Below are positions 1-9,835 of a stretch of 64,000 bases of DNA, piece after piece. The stretch comes from Rhyacophila brunnea (lineage: Eukaryota; Arthropoda; Insecta; Trichoptera; Rhyacophilidae), in the NCBI GenBank assembly GCA_022495005.1, contig JAGYXB010001857.1, forward strand, positions 235,299 to 299,298, in the 5' to 3' direction. The position numbers were made by a program, and so were the translations under genes. The notes under the pieces were generated by a model. It did not search any database. It had not been told where the DNA came from and saw nothing but the letters and a program-made list of their open reading frames with translations. Numbering within the stretch: position 1 is the first letter of the stretch; each line of letters begins with the position of its first letter.

Positions 1-182
1 ACTATGCGATGTGATAAGAAATCGCTAAGCAGGTGAAATGGCGATGGGCTGGACAAATTCCATTGTGCAGTGGTACACGAGGGGCATTAAACGTCCACAG
101 TTCAGTAGATTTAAGGGCCGATAAGAGTGGACGGAGCTAGGGAAGGCGTTCATCTAGCAACGGATCGACCCAGGCTGATGAC
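1..182 (+). mobile_element. RTE-type LINE, degenerate 3' end
   Basis: This is the decayed 3' terminus of an RTE non-LTR retrotransposon, cut by the window edge. The stretch at 36-55 encodes the K-W-R-W-A-G residues seen in the better copy at 16.5 kb, and the end carries the characteristic GGCTGATGA tail. Small deletions and a stop break the frame. The family's C-terminal region lies downstream of the reverse transcriptase, so this copy has no activity. It shares its tail with copies at 7.4, 16.7 and 52.7 kb. Family assignment is by protein-level resemblance only. Confidence 0.8.
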
Positions 183-1128
183 ATTTATAATAAAATGCAT
201 AGTATTTTGATATCCACCAAATAGGATTACATAAGGTAATTTTCAAATTAATACTTCCTTATCCTTAAACTCAGAGTATTTTTATTATATATTCCAAAAT
301 CCACACGTTCATGGCACGTGAAGCGAAAAATAACACCCACGGCATCTGTTCACAGTTCAGAGAGCAAGTATGCAAAAATCATCCGCAAAGAAGAACATCC
401 TGATTGGTGGGGTCTTACCAAGGAGTCAAGTCAGGTCCGCCAACGCAGCCATGTGCTACGTCAGAGGTGAAAGCTTCCCAAGGCGTGGGATGGCTGCAGC
501 ATTGAGAGGTAAACAATCTTATTGGCAACACCTTTTATGAAATAATTACGATATTTATAAACGTTGAATATGTATATAAATATATATTATATTGTTTAAA
601 GAAGCCATTTTCAGACATAGTGGCATTTCGATAATTCAGTAGGTACCTTACTCGTGTGTTGAGGAAACGATTTGGTCGCGTATTTTATGGGCTCGATACT
701 AATCAAAATTATTTTTTTTAGAAAAGCAAAATAATTAATATAGAGAAAATGAAATGTTGTAGATATATTAAATTTAAAATGTGAACACAAATAACTAAGC
801 CACACAGTTAAAAATGAGACGAAAATTGGTAATCGTTCATATAGTATAAATATTAAATATTACACTTCGTTTAATAACTATAAGATTTAATGTAGTATGT
901 AGATTTCCAACCAAATCTGACGAAATATATATATATTTTTTTAATTATTTGCTGTGTCGAAAATTCTAGGCCATTATGCCAGACGCATATTATACTTATT
1001 CAAGAATAGGTTAGGTACTAGATCTGACAAGAAAAACGCTGGCCAAGTCATGTTGCTTGGTCCAGTAAACAAAAGGACTGTTCGAAAATTGGATCAAAGC
1101 TGTATTGACATTAAATTTAATATTGCTC
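183..1128. other. A+T-rich unassigned sequence with a coding-like patch
   Basis: No gene is recognised. A less A+T-rich patch at about 300-517 holds a stop-free plus-strand frame of roughly 70 codons (from after a TAA near 252 to a TGA near 492) with no recognised domain. An AG-GTAAAC splice-donor-like site follows near 509. It could be a transposon remnant or chance. The rest is plain A+T-rich DNA. Confidence 0.4.
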
Positions 1129-1131
1129 TTA

Positions 1132-1318
1132 GTGTACGTCCTGAGTGGCAGCGTTCGGCGCAGCGTTGAGCGTTTTGCGAAACTCAAACGTAGGTATAAC
1201 CGTATAAATGTATAACCAAAAAAAGACATTATCTACGAACATTTTCACACACGGTTATACGTTTGAGTTTCGCAAAACGCTTAACGCTGCGCCGAACGCT
1301 GGCACTGAGGCCTCACAC
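1132..1318. mobile_element. MITE with long TIRs, TTA target duplication
   Basis: A 187-bp palindromic element. Its arms share GCGTTCGGCGCAGCGTT and continue through TTTTGCGAAACTCAAACG, about 75 bases each with few mismatches, around a short A+T-rich loop. It is flanked by TTA at 1129-1131 and 1319-1321. A three-base TTA/TAA duplication is typical of PIF/Harbinger-mobilised MITEs, so a Harbinger-type transposase is the likely mover; that assignment is inference. There is no coding capacity, and the short open frames across it come from the palindrome. Confidence 0.85.
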
Positions 1319-1321
1319 TTA

Positions 1322-2611
1322 GTCTGGATTAGGGCTGTGCTGTTATTAGTGGAATATTTATAATTACCAAATACCTACATAGTATGTATAAATAAAACCA
1401 GTAACATAAACAAATCAAAAACTTTATAGTAAATTAATGTTATAAAAATGATGATATAAATTATATTCGATTCTATGGTTGTTTTATTAATCGATAAATA
1501 TTTCAGTTGTAACGTGATTGAGAACACAAAAATTAACAACTTGTTTACTTGTATACAATTGAATAGAAAATAAGGGAGCATCTCTCTCCCTCGCCTCGCG
1601 ACTATTCAATAATAAAAACTACCAACACGGAAAGCATAGATACTAGATAATTTTAAACATTTAATTTATGTTACTTACGTCCCTACACGTTATTAAATAT
1701 TGTTTCCGTGAATCCGTGAATACTTGCCTTTCCGTGCCCTAAGGAATTACCGTTATAAATAATACAATCAACCCCATATACGATATGAATTTCATACGTA
1801 AACCATTGATTATTGTAGTGTTTAATTTTATGGTATTAGGTACTACCGAAATATCGAACGAAGGAAATCGACCAATATTAATTATTTATCATTATGTAAA
1901 TTAATGCCGATTAATTTATGCGATTAAAAAAACAGATAAATATATTTGGAATCAGTATGGCAGTAAGTAATTATGACTAGATCTAAATTTTCGAAATCAA
2001 GTCATACTAAATAACTAATAATATACTATAACACAAGAAGGTTAATACACCGCATTCTTCCGTCTGACATTGTATCAAACTCACAATACGATTGCTATAT
2101 TCAATTGAAACATAGTGATATATCAAATTTCCATACAAAAGCTGCATTAACGATATTATAAACAAGAATTTATTATACGTATGAATACGGCTTATGTAGG
2201 GCAACAGGTAGAGTAGACCCCAGATAAGTATAGAAACTCATTAAACATCACAATATCGAATAATACGAGGTGGCGATGTTTCATAACATCACGTTATAAA
2301 TACATAATAAACCAATTTGGAGTCGGGCGCTTTTACGTGTACGTTTTTGTACGGAATACACTTACGGTAATAAGTTACATGAACAAAATAAATAATAATA
2401 TCATTTCGTATATTCTATTTACGTTGCTAATATACGACTACTACTCTCTGTTGAGTGTTACCTACTAATGCTTTGACCTACTAATGAAGATAATAACATT
2501 TTAAATTCTAATTGACTTAAAATTGTACAATTCCATTTGAGTCGTTTTTCCGACCTGGGTTTCGATTTTCGGCATCTTCAGGGACTGCGCGCACTCGCCA
2601 ATGATAAATAC
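1322..2611. other. A+T-rich unassigned sequence
   Basis: No gene seen. The only structured piece is about 70 bases at 2505-2575 that resembles 39765-39835 (both share ATTCCATT-GAGTC followed by a C-CGGGTTT block), so it is probably a small dispersed repeat. Confidence 0.5.
2505..2575 (+). repeat. Small dispersed repeat, copy A
   Basis: It resembles 39765-39835 in the same orientation. Both read AATTGA-TTAAA, then ATTCCATT-GAGTC, then a CCYGGGTTT block. The family is not recognised. Confidence 0.5.
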
Positions 2612-2871
2612 ACAACGACTGTGGAAAGGCAAAAGGATTTAACCCTCACTTTTTGCAAAATAGGTTTTATTGAAAAATAGCATTGCACACAACTAAATAC
2701 ACGTTCTGTCTAAAGGATGTAACCTGCAAAATGCCAAATTATTATCAAATTTTAGCTTTTAATTTTTGAAAAAGAAGGGCGTTTGAAATTTGCGTCCAGG
2801 TAAAAGGATTTATTCCACATCAATGACATTATTAGTCATTCAAGTAATCTTTTACGGAAAGGAAAAAGGCG

Positions 2872-4588
2872 TTATTTATTTATTTTATTTTATTTTATTT
2901 GGGAAACCTCACAGTCGACATTGAAAGTACATATTACAACTTTTTACATAATATACAAGGACCAATAATGGGTTTCCACATTTATTATTACATTTATATT
3001 AAACTAAAACAAAGTGAGATAGAAGAAACAACTTTAAAATAAGTATATAATATAAGGTATGTGTTTACGTGCGTGTGTATATATGGGTGAGAGTGCGTGG
3101 GAGTAGGCTTTGGTATTTATTGCGGTAGTGTGAAGTTAGTTTTGTATGTTTTTTCACAAATTGTTTTTGTGAATGTGTCAAATGTTAGGTGTAAAATGTC
3201 TGTATCGCTGAAAAAATTATTGTACGTAGTCATTATTCTAACGAATACAGCATTACTAGCGTAGTTAGTGTTGTGTTTAGGTATATGGAATAATTTTTGA
3301 GAGCGCGTGCGTTTCTGGGGTACATTTAAACATATGCTGGACTGCACTATTTCGATCGAGTCAATGGCGTTATGTATGATTTGGTGTAGGAATTTAATGT
3401 CGTGGACAGTGCGTCGTGATTCCAGGGAGTTGATGTTGTAGTTATGTGTGCTGGTGGAATTATGTTGTGTTACTTGGGTTGGAGGTGATGATTTGTGATA
3501 TCTTAGGTGCTTGATGAATCGTTTTTGTACTTTTTCAAGTCTGATTTTTGTGATTTATAGGTGGGTGACCAAATAGTAGAAGCAAACTCTAAGATGCTGC
3601 GTACGTAGGAGAAATAAAGTAGTTTTATGACGTGTGTGTTGGTAAATGGCTTACCTGTACGCAAAACAAAACCTAATGCTTTTGAGGATTTTTGTGCAAT
3701 GTGATCAATATGAGCATTAAAGTTTAGTTTTATATCCAATAGGACGCCCAGGTCTCTGACTACCGGAGTGAATGGGATTGGCGCGGAATTAATTTCATAC
3801 TGAAATTTTATTGGTGTACGGTTTCTTGTAAAATAAATAGATTGACACTTGGAAGCATTTAGAGTAAGGAGATTCTGGACACAATATGATGTTAGGCGTT
3901 CTATGTCTTCTTGCAGTCTATGGCAGTCAGCAAGGCTATTCACCTCCGTGTATAGCTTTAGATCGTCTGCATATAAAATATAGTTTGCGTGTTGAAAACA
4001 CTTGCCAATGTCATTGATATATGAGTTGAATAAAAGTGGCCCCAGATGAGAACCCTGGGGAACGCCTGAGGGAATAGAGATAAAGTTTGAGCGGTGTCCA
4101 CCAATAACTACGGCTTGGCATCGGTTGTGAATGTATGAAGTAAGCCAGCGGAGTAGATCTCCGTGAATACCAAGTAGTTCTAGTTTCTGGATCAGGATAG
4201 TATGATTAACTCTATCAAAGGCCTTAGAAAAATCGGTGTAGATGGTATCTACTTGCGATTTTTTATCCATGGAATTAAGAAGATAACTAGAGAATATAGC
4301 AAGATTTGTTACCACCGACCTGCGTTGCATGAAACCGTGTTGTTTTTCGCTAATGTTTTTACATATAGCAGGGTAAAGTTGATCATATACTATACGTTCG
4401 AAAAGTTTACTGAGTACTGATAGTATCGAGATTGGTCTGTAGTTTTCTGCTCTCGAAGTGGAGCCGTTTTTGAAAATTGGGATCACAAACGCTTCTTTCC
4501 ACTTGTGCGGAAATGTACCGTCTCGGAGAGATTTTTTGAAGATTATGGATAAGGGGTATGCAAGCTCATCTGCGCAGTTGATTGCATC
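2872..4588 (-). mobile_element. Jockey-like LINE, 5'-truncated
   Basis: The copy runs leftwards from a 5' truncation near 4588, inside the reverse-transcriptase domain, to a T/A-rich tail at 2872-2900, which on the element strand is an AAATA-type repeat. An untranslated 3' region of about 210 bases separates the stop codon at 3117 from the tail. Endonuclease and ORF1 are absent, as is usual for incomplete reverse transcription. It sits wholly inside the TIR element at 2616-5483, so it inserted later. I could not identify a target duplication. Confidence 0.92.
3117..4588 (-). pseudogene. Reverse transcriptase of Jockey-like LINE, truncated and frameshifted
   Basis: The product would copy element RNA at a nicked chromosomal target. 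From the methionine at 4486 the frame is open for 327 residues and shows DFSKAFD at 85-91, SGVPQGS-LGPLLF at 140-153 and the catalytic YADD at 172-175 (DNA 3962-3973). Upstream of 4486 the same frame continues into RT sequence (N-CADELAYP) until the truncation. Near 3553 one A appears to be missing from an A-run, which shifts the frame; the alternative frame then reads on without a stop to 3117 and gives the normal C-terminal tail. So only the 5' truncation and one indel separate this copy from an intact RT, suggesting a fairly recent insertion. It resembles the LINE at 59.4 kb but is a different family. Confidence 0.92.
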
Positions 4589-4770
4589 TTAAGTTGCAAA
4601 TGTATGAAAAAAATGGCAGTTTTACTAAGCTCTGCCGGCCGACCAGGTAAGTTATGAACCAGAAGGAAGACTTAAGCCACATACATTTCTCGGTCGGTCG
4701 TTTGACAGTCAACACAGATTTCGACAGTCTTTTCATAAAAAATCATTTAAAGTTTAAGCATTGAGTGAAA

Positions 4771-4854
4771 ATGGTAACAGAACGAAGCAAAATGATTCTT
4801 GAAATGTGTGGTGTTAATATGGACGCAACAAATAATCCCGCCAAGAACTGTTAG
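4771..4854 (+). pseudogene. Short open frame inside the TIR element, possible first-exon remnant
   Basis: A 27-codon frame starts MVTERSKMILEMCG and ends at TAG 4852-4854. A consensus CAG-GTAAGT splice donor lies upstream at 4644-4652. Its position inside the transposon internal region suggests the remnant of a transposon gene, but no domain is recognised and the length is compatible with chance. Confidence 0.3.
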
Positions 4855-5487
4855 TGTTTAAAATTACATCTTGAAGTTTTTATATCACACACGAGATGAG
4901 CTATTGTAAATTCTATCTATATCGGTATGAAACGGCCTGTTACAACTTATATTGTGTTTTAATTGTCGATTATCGATTAATTGGTTTGATGATTTCATAA
5001 TATCTGAGAAAAGTAATACGATATTTGCTAATTCACTTAAAACACCGCCATGCGATTTATAGGTTATGTGATGTGTCAAAAACACTTCTCAATTGAAATT
5101 GTTTTCAATTCGCTTTAATTTACGATTAATGTCATTGTATTAGACTAATATCATTATTATGCACTGTTTTATGTTAATATATTATAGTAATAACATAAAT
5201 CGCATGTAAAATGTATGTGTTTAACTCCAAATATGTTAATACCTACCTAATTTTTAGTCAGGTAAAACGACTTAACCCTCATTTTTATTAGTTTTTCTTC
5301 AATAACTTCATTATTTAATTATAGATTGGGGGAAAAAAACACCAAATTATTAATCATCATGCACTTCATGTTTGTGTCTAGTTTATATTTAGACTTTGGC
5401 CCAAAATCATTATCAAAACGTTTTTTGTGCCTCCTGTAAAATTTGATTAGTGTGGATTAACTCCTTTTGCCTTTCCACAGTCGACAA

Positions 5488-7412
5488 TGAAAATAAAATT
5501 GTTCATATAGATAGCGCAATGAACGTAGGTATAATCAAATATTTACATATTACATTTTTGGACGTACCTACATATGTACTATGATTTGGATAATTTCACC
5601 TAAAATTCCAGGTTTAATGTAAATTTAAAAATTCGCACAGTTTATCATTATTTATATTTCAGTTAGTCTCCGTTTTACCACACTGTCGCCCATGTGACAG
5701 ATAAACAGTTTAAAACTTAAACCACGCTAATGTTGTTAGGAGGCTAGGAGGAATATGAATATGCATGGAACAATCTTTTTGTGTACAAAATAAATATGAT
5801 TGTTGGAACCCAATTCACACTGCAATATCAACGACTCCTAGTTTAGCATTTCACATGTGGCTGTAGCTGTAGGTCAGCTGTTCGTCGCTAGAATTAATGG
5901 TCAGAGCGTCACGATGTGAGGGATATACGACCGCGTATCCGATGTGGAAGAGACGCGGTGCGATAAGGTAATGTAGCATACCGCATTATGGCTGTGGTAA
6001 CTGGTTATGTCTGGCACGCAATATAAAACAGTCCACGGTGTTTTAGGTAAGTAAAAACTTGTAGCCATTCTCTAGTAGCTAATTTATTAATGTAAGGTTG
6101 GTGCGTACGTGTTATAAGGTGGGCACAAGAACAACAATTCGAGGCAACAAGCGGACATATTAATCACAGTACCGAGTACCGACGGGGAAGTAACCGCGGT
6201 ATTTCCAAACCGGTGCCACAATAATAGTTTAATAACAATAATAAAATATTAAATAATTGATGATGTTTCGTAATAATGGCCAAATAATCGAGTGTGCGGC
6301 CTTGTGAGACGTACGGGCTGTACCACTGGATCACATTGGGTTCCCGATAGACCTAGACACGGTGTATACGACGCGAAGCACAGTGGGCCAAAAAACAGGT
6401 GCGCGACTCACTGTTACTCTTTATTGAGGCTGGCGCAATATCACGCGAGTTATTTGTTTATTAATATGATTACGTTTTTTTTATGTAAGACATCTTCTTC
6501 CGGTAAAGAAATTGAGAGCATGCTACCGACAAGATAAATACCGTGTTTTGATTGATAGAACGGGTTGTTTCTCACATTTTACTTCGTTAACACTGATAGT
6601 TTTTCTTGCCAGATCTAGCATTTTTATATAGGCATCTAGCTTGCAAAAAATGCATCTAGCTTGTGGAGTTTTTATTATCGTTTTTTAACGCCCTCATATT
6701 ATGAAAATAAGCTAGATATTCATTTATTTAATTAATGAATGAAATAAAACAATACAATGAAATAATAGAAGCATTCTTGGCGTTAGTGATATAATGGTAT
6801 CAGATATTATAATCTAATGTGTGCTTAGGCATGTGGCATCGCATTGACGATTATCAGGGATTCCATTCTTTGGTATTACCTAATTATTACTTAGCCTAAA
6901 TGATGGATTAATTATTTATTTTTTGCCAATTTTGAAATGAGTGTCTGGGAAAATGTGGTATGTGTTTTTTGCACTTTTTTCGATAGCAAAAAAGGTACTT
7001 ATTGAAATTTTATATTCACAAAATCTAGAGTTTTTTCCTGCCAAATAGCTTGTTTTCGTACCCTGTCTGGCATGTTTTTGTCTACAATTTATAGTTGGCA
7101 ACACTGGATGGGTTGGCGTTGGATCTTCTCGGGGTAAAAATACATAAGTTTATCCTTTTCCTCTTTTGAAGCCAGGTAAGTAAAGATGAAGGTACATTCA
7201 TTGTCAATGGATAACAAAACACAATGTTAGAATAGAGATTACATCATTTTTACTTTTGACTGAATCGCGGAATGCCCGGTCATCCACGGATATGTAGTAG
7301 TTTTCCAGTAAATAGAGTCACGCAGTGAAGATTTCCACAAACAGTTAATTTACGTTTTGTTTAATTGTAATTATTCAATTACAATGAGTTATTATACTAT
7401 TGTATGTAATAG
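5488..7412. other. Unassigned sequence, no gene recognised
   Basis: Mixed A+T-rich DNA with a slightly more G+C-rich stretch at 5870-6440. Perfect U1-type donor motifs occur at 6047 (TAG-GTAAGT) and 7176 (CAG-GTAAGT). The first follows a small ATG frame at 6007 but lacks any domain. A 12-base direct repeat, GCATCTAGCTTG, occurs twice near 6632-6663. An open frame at 6292-6537 has no recognised similarity. Confidence 0.4.
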
Positions 7413-7599
7413 ACGTTGCCAAACAGCTGAAATGGAGATGGGCGGGGCACATTGCACGTCGAAAAGACGGCCGCTGGATTGACGAACTGATAAAGTTGAG
7501 CGGAAATACGTGGCAGCGAACGACACAGGACCGAGAGTTGGAGGAAACTTGGAGAGTCCTTCATCCAGCAGCGGACTGACCCCGGCTGATGATGATGAT
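7413..7599 (+). mobile_element. RTE-type LINE, 3' end with internal deletion
   Basis: This encodes a decayed RTE C-terminus: K-W-R-W-A-G-H-I-A-R-R, then G-R-W-I-D-E-L-I-K, then T-W-Q-R. It ends GGCTGATGATGATGAT. Compared with the copy at 16.5 kb, about 23 codons (the Q-W-Y-P-R-S-T-K segment) are missing in the middle. There is no catalytic domain. The 5' truncation near 7413 is abrupt. Confidence 0.85.
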
Positions 7600-8342
7600 T
7601 ATACTATTTACTGGTATATTATATGTTCAGAGACATTTAAGATATTTTTGGAAAGAATAATGAAATTTATGGTTGGTCAATTTTATTCACAGATGCCATT
7701 ATTTAAAAAGTAAAAAAACTCACATTTTAAAATATTCGCAGAGTTTTACAAAACGGGGTATCGAGTCGAATCACAAATTCTGCTCTGGAAGCTTGTTATT
7801 TATTTATACCTACGGCGAAATATAATACGCACAATAAAATGTACTTAAAACATCTTTGTTTATATATCAATCATAAGATACATTTGAGATTTTATTTAAT
7901 GATTTTATTTTCGGAGTTTTTTGAAAATCTTGTATTTTCAGTGTTACTCTATTGCCTAGTAAAGGAGTGAGTAGCGTGGTAATTGAAAATGGAGTATACC
8001 CAACTAAAATTTCAAGATTCAACAGTTTTGTTGCATGTTCTCCTTTTAAGTAGAGTAGATAACGTAGCATGTTATCCGATATCAAACGCAGTAAGCATTT
8101 TTGCTTTTTTTTTTTTTTGCAAAAGAGACATAAAAAATGCGAAAATGCGAATACAAATAAAACTAAAATACTGCAAATTATCGTGTAGTAAATTCCCATT
8201 GTTTCTATGCGAATTAACTCACAAAGGATGAACTATGTACAACAATATCTATTTACAGTTGCGAAAACTAGACAGTAATAAATTATTTAACGTGTACCGG
8301 ACAGATTAATGAGGTAGAAATGAGAAAACCATTCACCAAGGC
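7600..8342. other. A+T-rich unassigned sequence
   Basis: The longest frame is 110 codons on the minus strand at 7867-8199. Its N-terminal third is hydrophobic but is generated by a poly-T tract near 8107. I recognise no domain and do not call it a gene. Confidence 0.4.
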
Positions 8343-8450
8343 TTTAATTAATGACAGCCAGACCTTAAAATGCCCGCTGAGCATCTTCAAATATCACCAA
8401 TATTGAATACACGTTTGGTTTACGTGACAAACTTCAATAATGCATATTAT
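8343..8450 (+). repeat. Dispersed repeat R2, partial copy
   Basis: It matches 53085-53160: both carry a TATT-CCAATATTGAA-AC-CGTTT block followed by GACGTG or TACGTG. It is one of five copies of an unclassified family, the others being at 26.3, 31.6, 41.2 and 53.1 kb. Confidence 0.55.
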
Positions 8451-8540
8451 TATGAGAATTACACATTCCCAGAAGATAACCCACTTGGTTATTTTTTTGT
8501 TACCTGGTTGTGCATTATTGGGTCTGTAATCGTATACATA

Positions 8541-8660
8541 AAAAACGTAAGCGAAGATGGTGAAGCGACGTTGGACCTGGCTCGGTCTCGTGCTACGAAT
8601 CCGCGGCACGCATTTTCTTCAAATCAAGCGGATTCCTGCGTCCTGGAATGCCATTAAATC
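8541..8660 (+). repeat. Coding-like segment shared with 54.7 kb
   Basis: It aligns with the reverse complement of 54713-54836 through GACGTTGGACCTG-CTCGG and keeps the peptide core T-L-D-L-x-R-x-R-A. The plus-strand frame ends at a TAA near 8655. It is a degenerate relative of the better-preserved copy; the source protein is unknown. Confidence 0.55.
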
Positions 8661-8892
8661 CATTCAAATGAACTGACAAGATGCAAGAAGACTGCGAAGT
8701 CGTGGTGATTCTTGGAAACACTATAATATGCTACAACAAAGGCGCGGACATGGTCCATGAAGAATAATCGCAATATAGCATGTAACATACGTATAAATAG
8801 GAAATATTCAATTCATACACACACGTGAATGAGAGGTCGGGTGAACCCGCACTGCCACTATTTGACCAATTTAGTGGCTTATGACCTGTGCT

Positions 8893-8945
8893 AGTTTGAT
8901 CAATATCGGTCCAGTAGTTTTTGAATTAAAACGGAACAAAAAGAA
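8893..8945 (+). repeat. ATCGGTCCAGTAGTTTTTGA repeat motif
   Basis: The motif resembles the widespread ATTGGTCCAGTAGTTT-GAGTTTAT sequence of dispersed repeats I associate with lepidopteran and some other insect genomes. It is short, and no borders could be placed. It supports the insect assignment weakly. Confidence 0.45.
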
Positions 8946-9002
8946 TCAAATAATAAACTATAGTTTGTGATAGGACAAAACAGTCTGACCAAAGAGCAAA
9001 TG

Positions 9003-9833
9003 CAGTCAAACTTGGTTATTACGAGGAAGATGGGACCGACTGAATTTGCTCGCTATAAGCATTACTTGTTATATTGTTATATAACATTTTTCGCGCCACG
9101 TTCTATTCAAGCATAGAACATAAAAAATCTGAAAACCATCGTAAAAAAATATTAAGGCAGTCATAAACTACAAAATAAGAAGTTGTTTATATTAATGAAG
9201 TGCTGAGCTGCCGGCGCTGGTAGGTACCTACTGACTTCACAAAGCTTGGATTTTTACATGAAATTTCAACCATATGCGTTGATACTTTTTCAATGTTGTC
9301 GACGAAAACACCAATTAGGTACCTACTTAGACACAACTAGTGTCATAAACGTAATCCGATCCCGGCGGCATCGGTCTAGTTGACTGCCCGGTTGGGTTTT
9401 ATTGCTTAGGGTCGAAAATGTTTTTAAACGATCGACACAGTTTTGCTCGGTTATATCTTAATTAACTAGAAATATTTCCTTTTTTTGTTAATTCTTCGTG
9501 CTCCTCTCTCCTATGGGCACATTTATTAAAAAGTCTCTATTCAGTCAAATCACACTTGAGTGCATTAATTTTGGGCATCTGCCCCTGAGACATTCCTAGG
9601 CGTAAACAACTGCTGATGCTTCACAGCCAAATGTAGGGCCTCGTGATGCGCTCGATTTAGATGGAGTGTGGTGCGGGGCGGGTTGTTTTGGATGAAAGGT
9701 ATACCCGAGAAGTAGCTCGTTATAAAAATGAATGAATGTATAGAGAAAATCATAAATTAAAATGTCAACGAATGTTTCCTCATTACATCCGAGATCTCGC
9801 TATTTCCGTGATTGTAATAACCAAGTTCGACTG
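9003..9833. mobile_element. pogo/Tc1-mariner-like TIR element, non-autonomous
   Basis: The termini read CAGTCAAACTTGGTTATTAC on the left and CAGTCGAACTTGGTTATTAC on the right (as reverse complement), 19 of 20 identical. TA follows the right end (9834-9835); TG precedes the left, explicable as one mutation of TA. Subterminal CTCGCTAT occurs near both ends (9049 and 9796). CAGT-starting TIRs with a TA duplication fit pogo/Tigger-type elements. The 831 bp hold no transposase-like frame, so this is a non-autonomous or decayed copy. Confidence 0.6.
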
Positions 9834-9835
9834 TA

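Larger units (their letters stand above)
2616..5483. mobile_element. TIR DNA transposon of unclear superfamily, host of a nested LINE
   Basis: Inverted termini at 2616-2649 and 5450-5483 match at 31 of 34 positions and begin CGACTGTGGAAAGGCAAAAG on each strand. ACAA flanks both ends (2612-2615 and 5484-5487), a candidate 4-bp target duplication. Subterminal motifs of the form TAAAAGGATTTAACC recur at 2631, 2711 and 2801, and a plus-strand relative lies at 5262. Removing the Jockey-like LINE at 2872-4588 leaves an element of about 1.15 kb, too short to encode a complete transposase. I cannot match these termini to a superfamily; 4-bp TSDs occur in several. It may be a deletion derivative, since a short open frame survives at 4771. 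Confidence 0.7.

Noticed and set aside
2872..4588. Target duplication of the Jockey-like LINE
   Set aside because: Flanks on the two sides were compared and share no convincing repeat.
7867..8199. 110-codon minus frame with a hydrophobic start
   Set aside because: Hydrophobic part comes from A+T composition and a poly-T tract; no domain or context.
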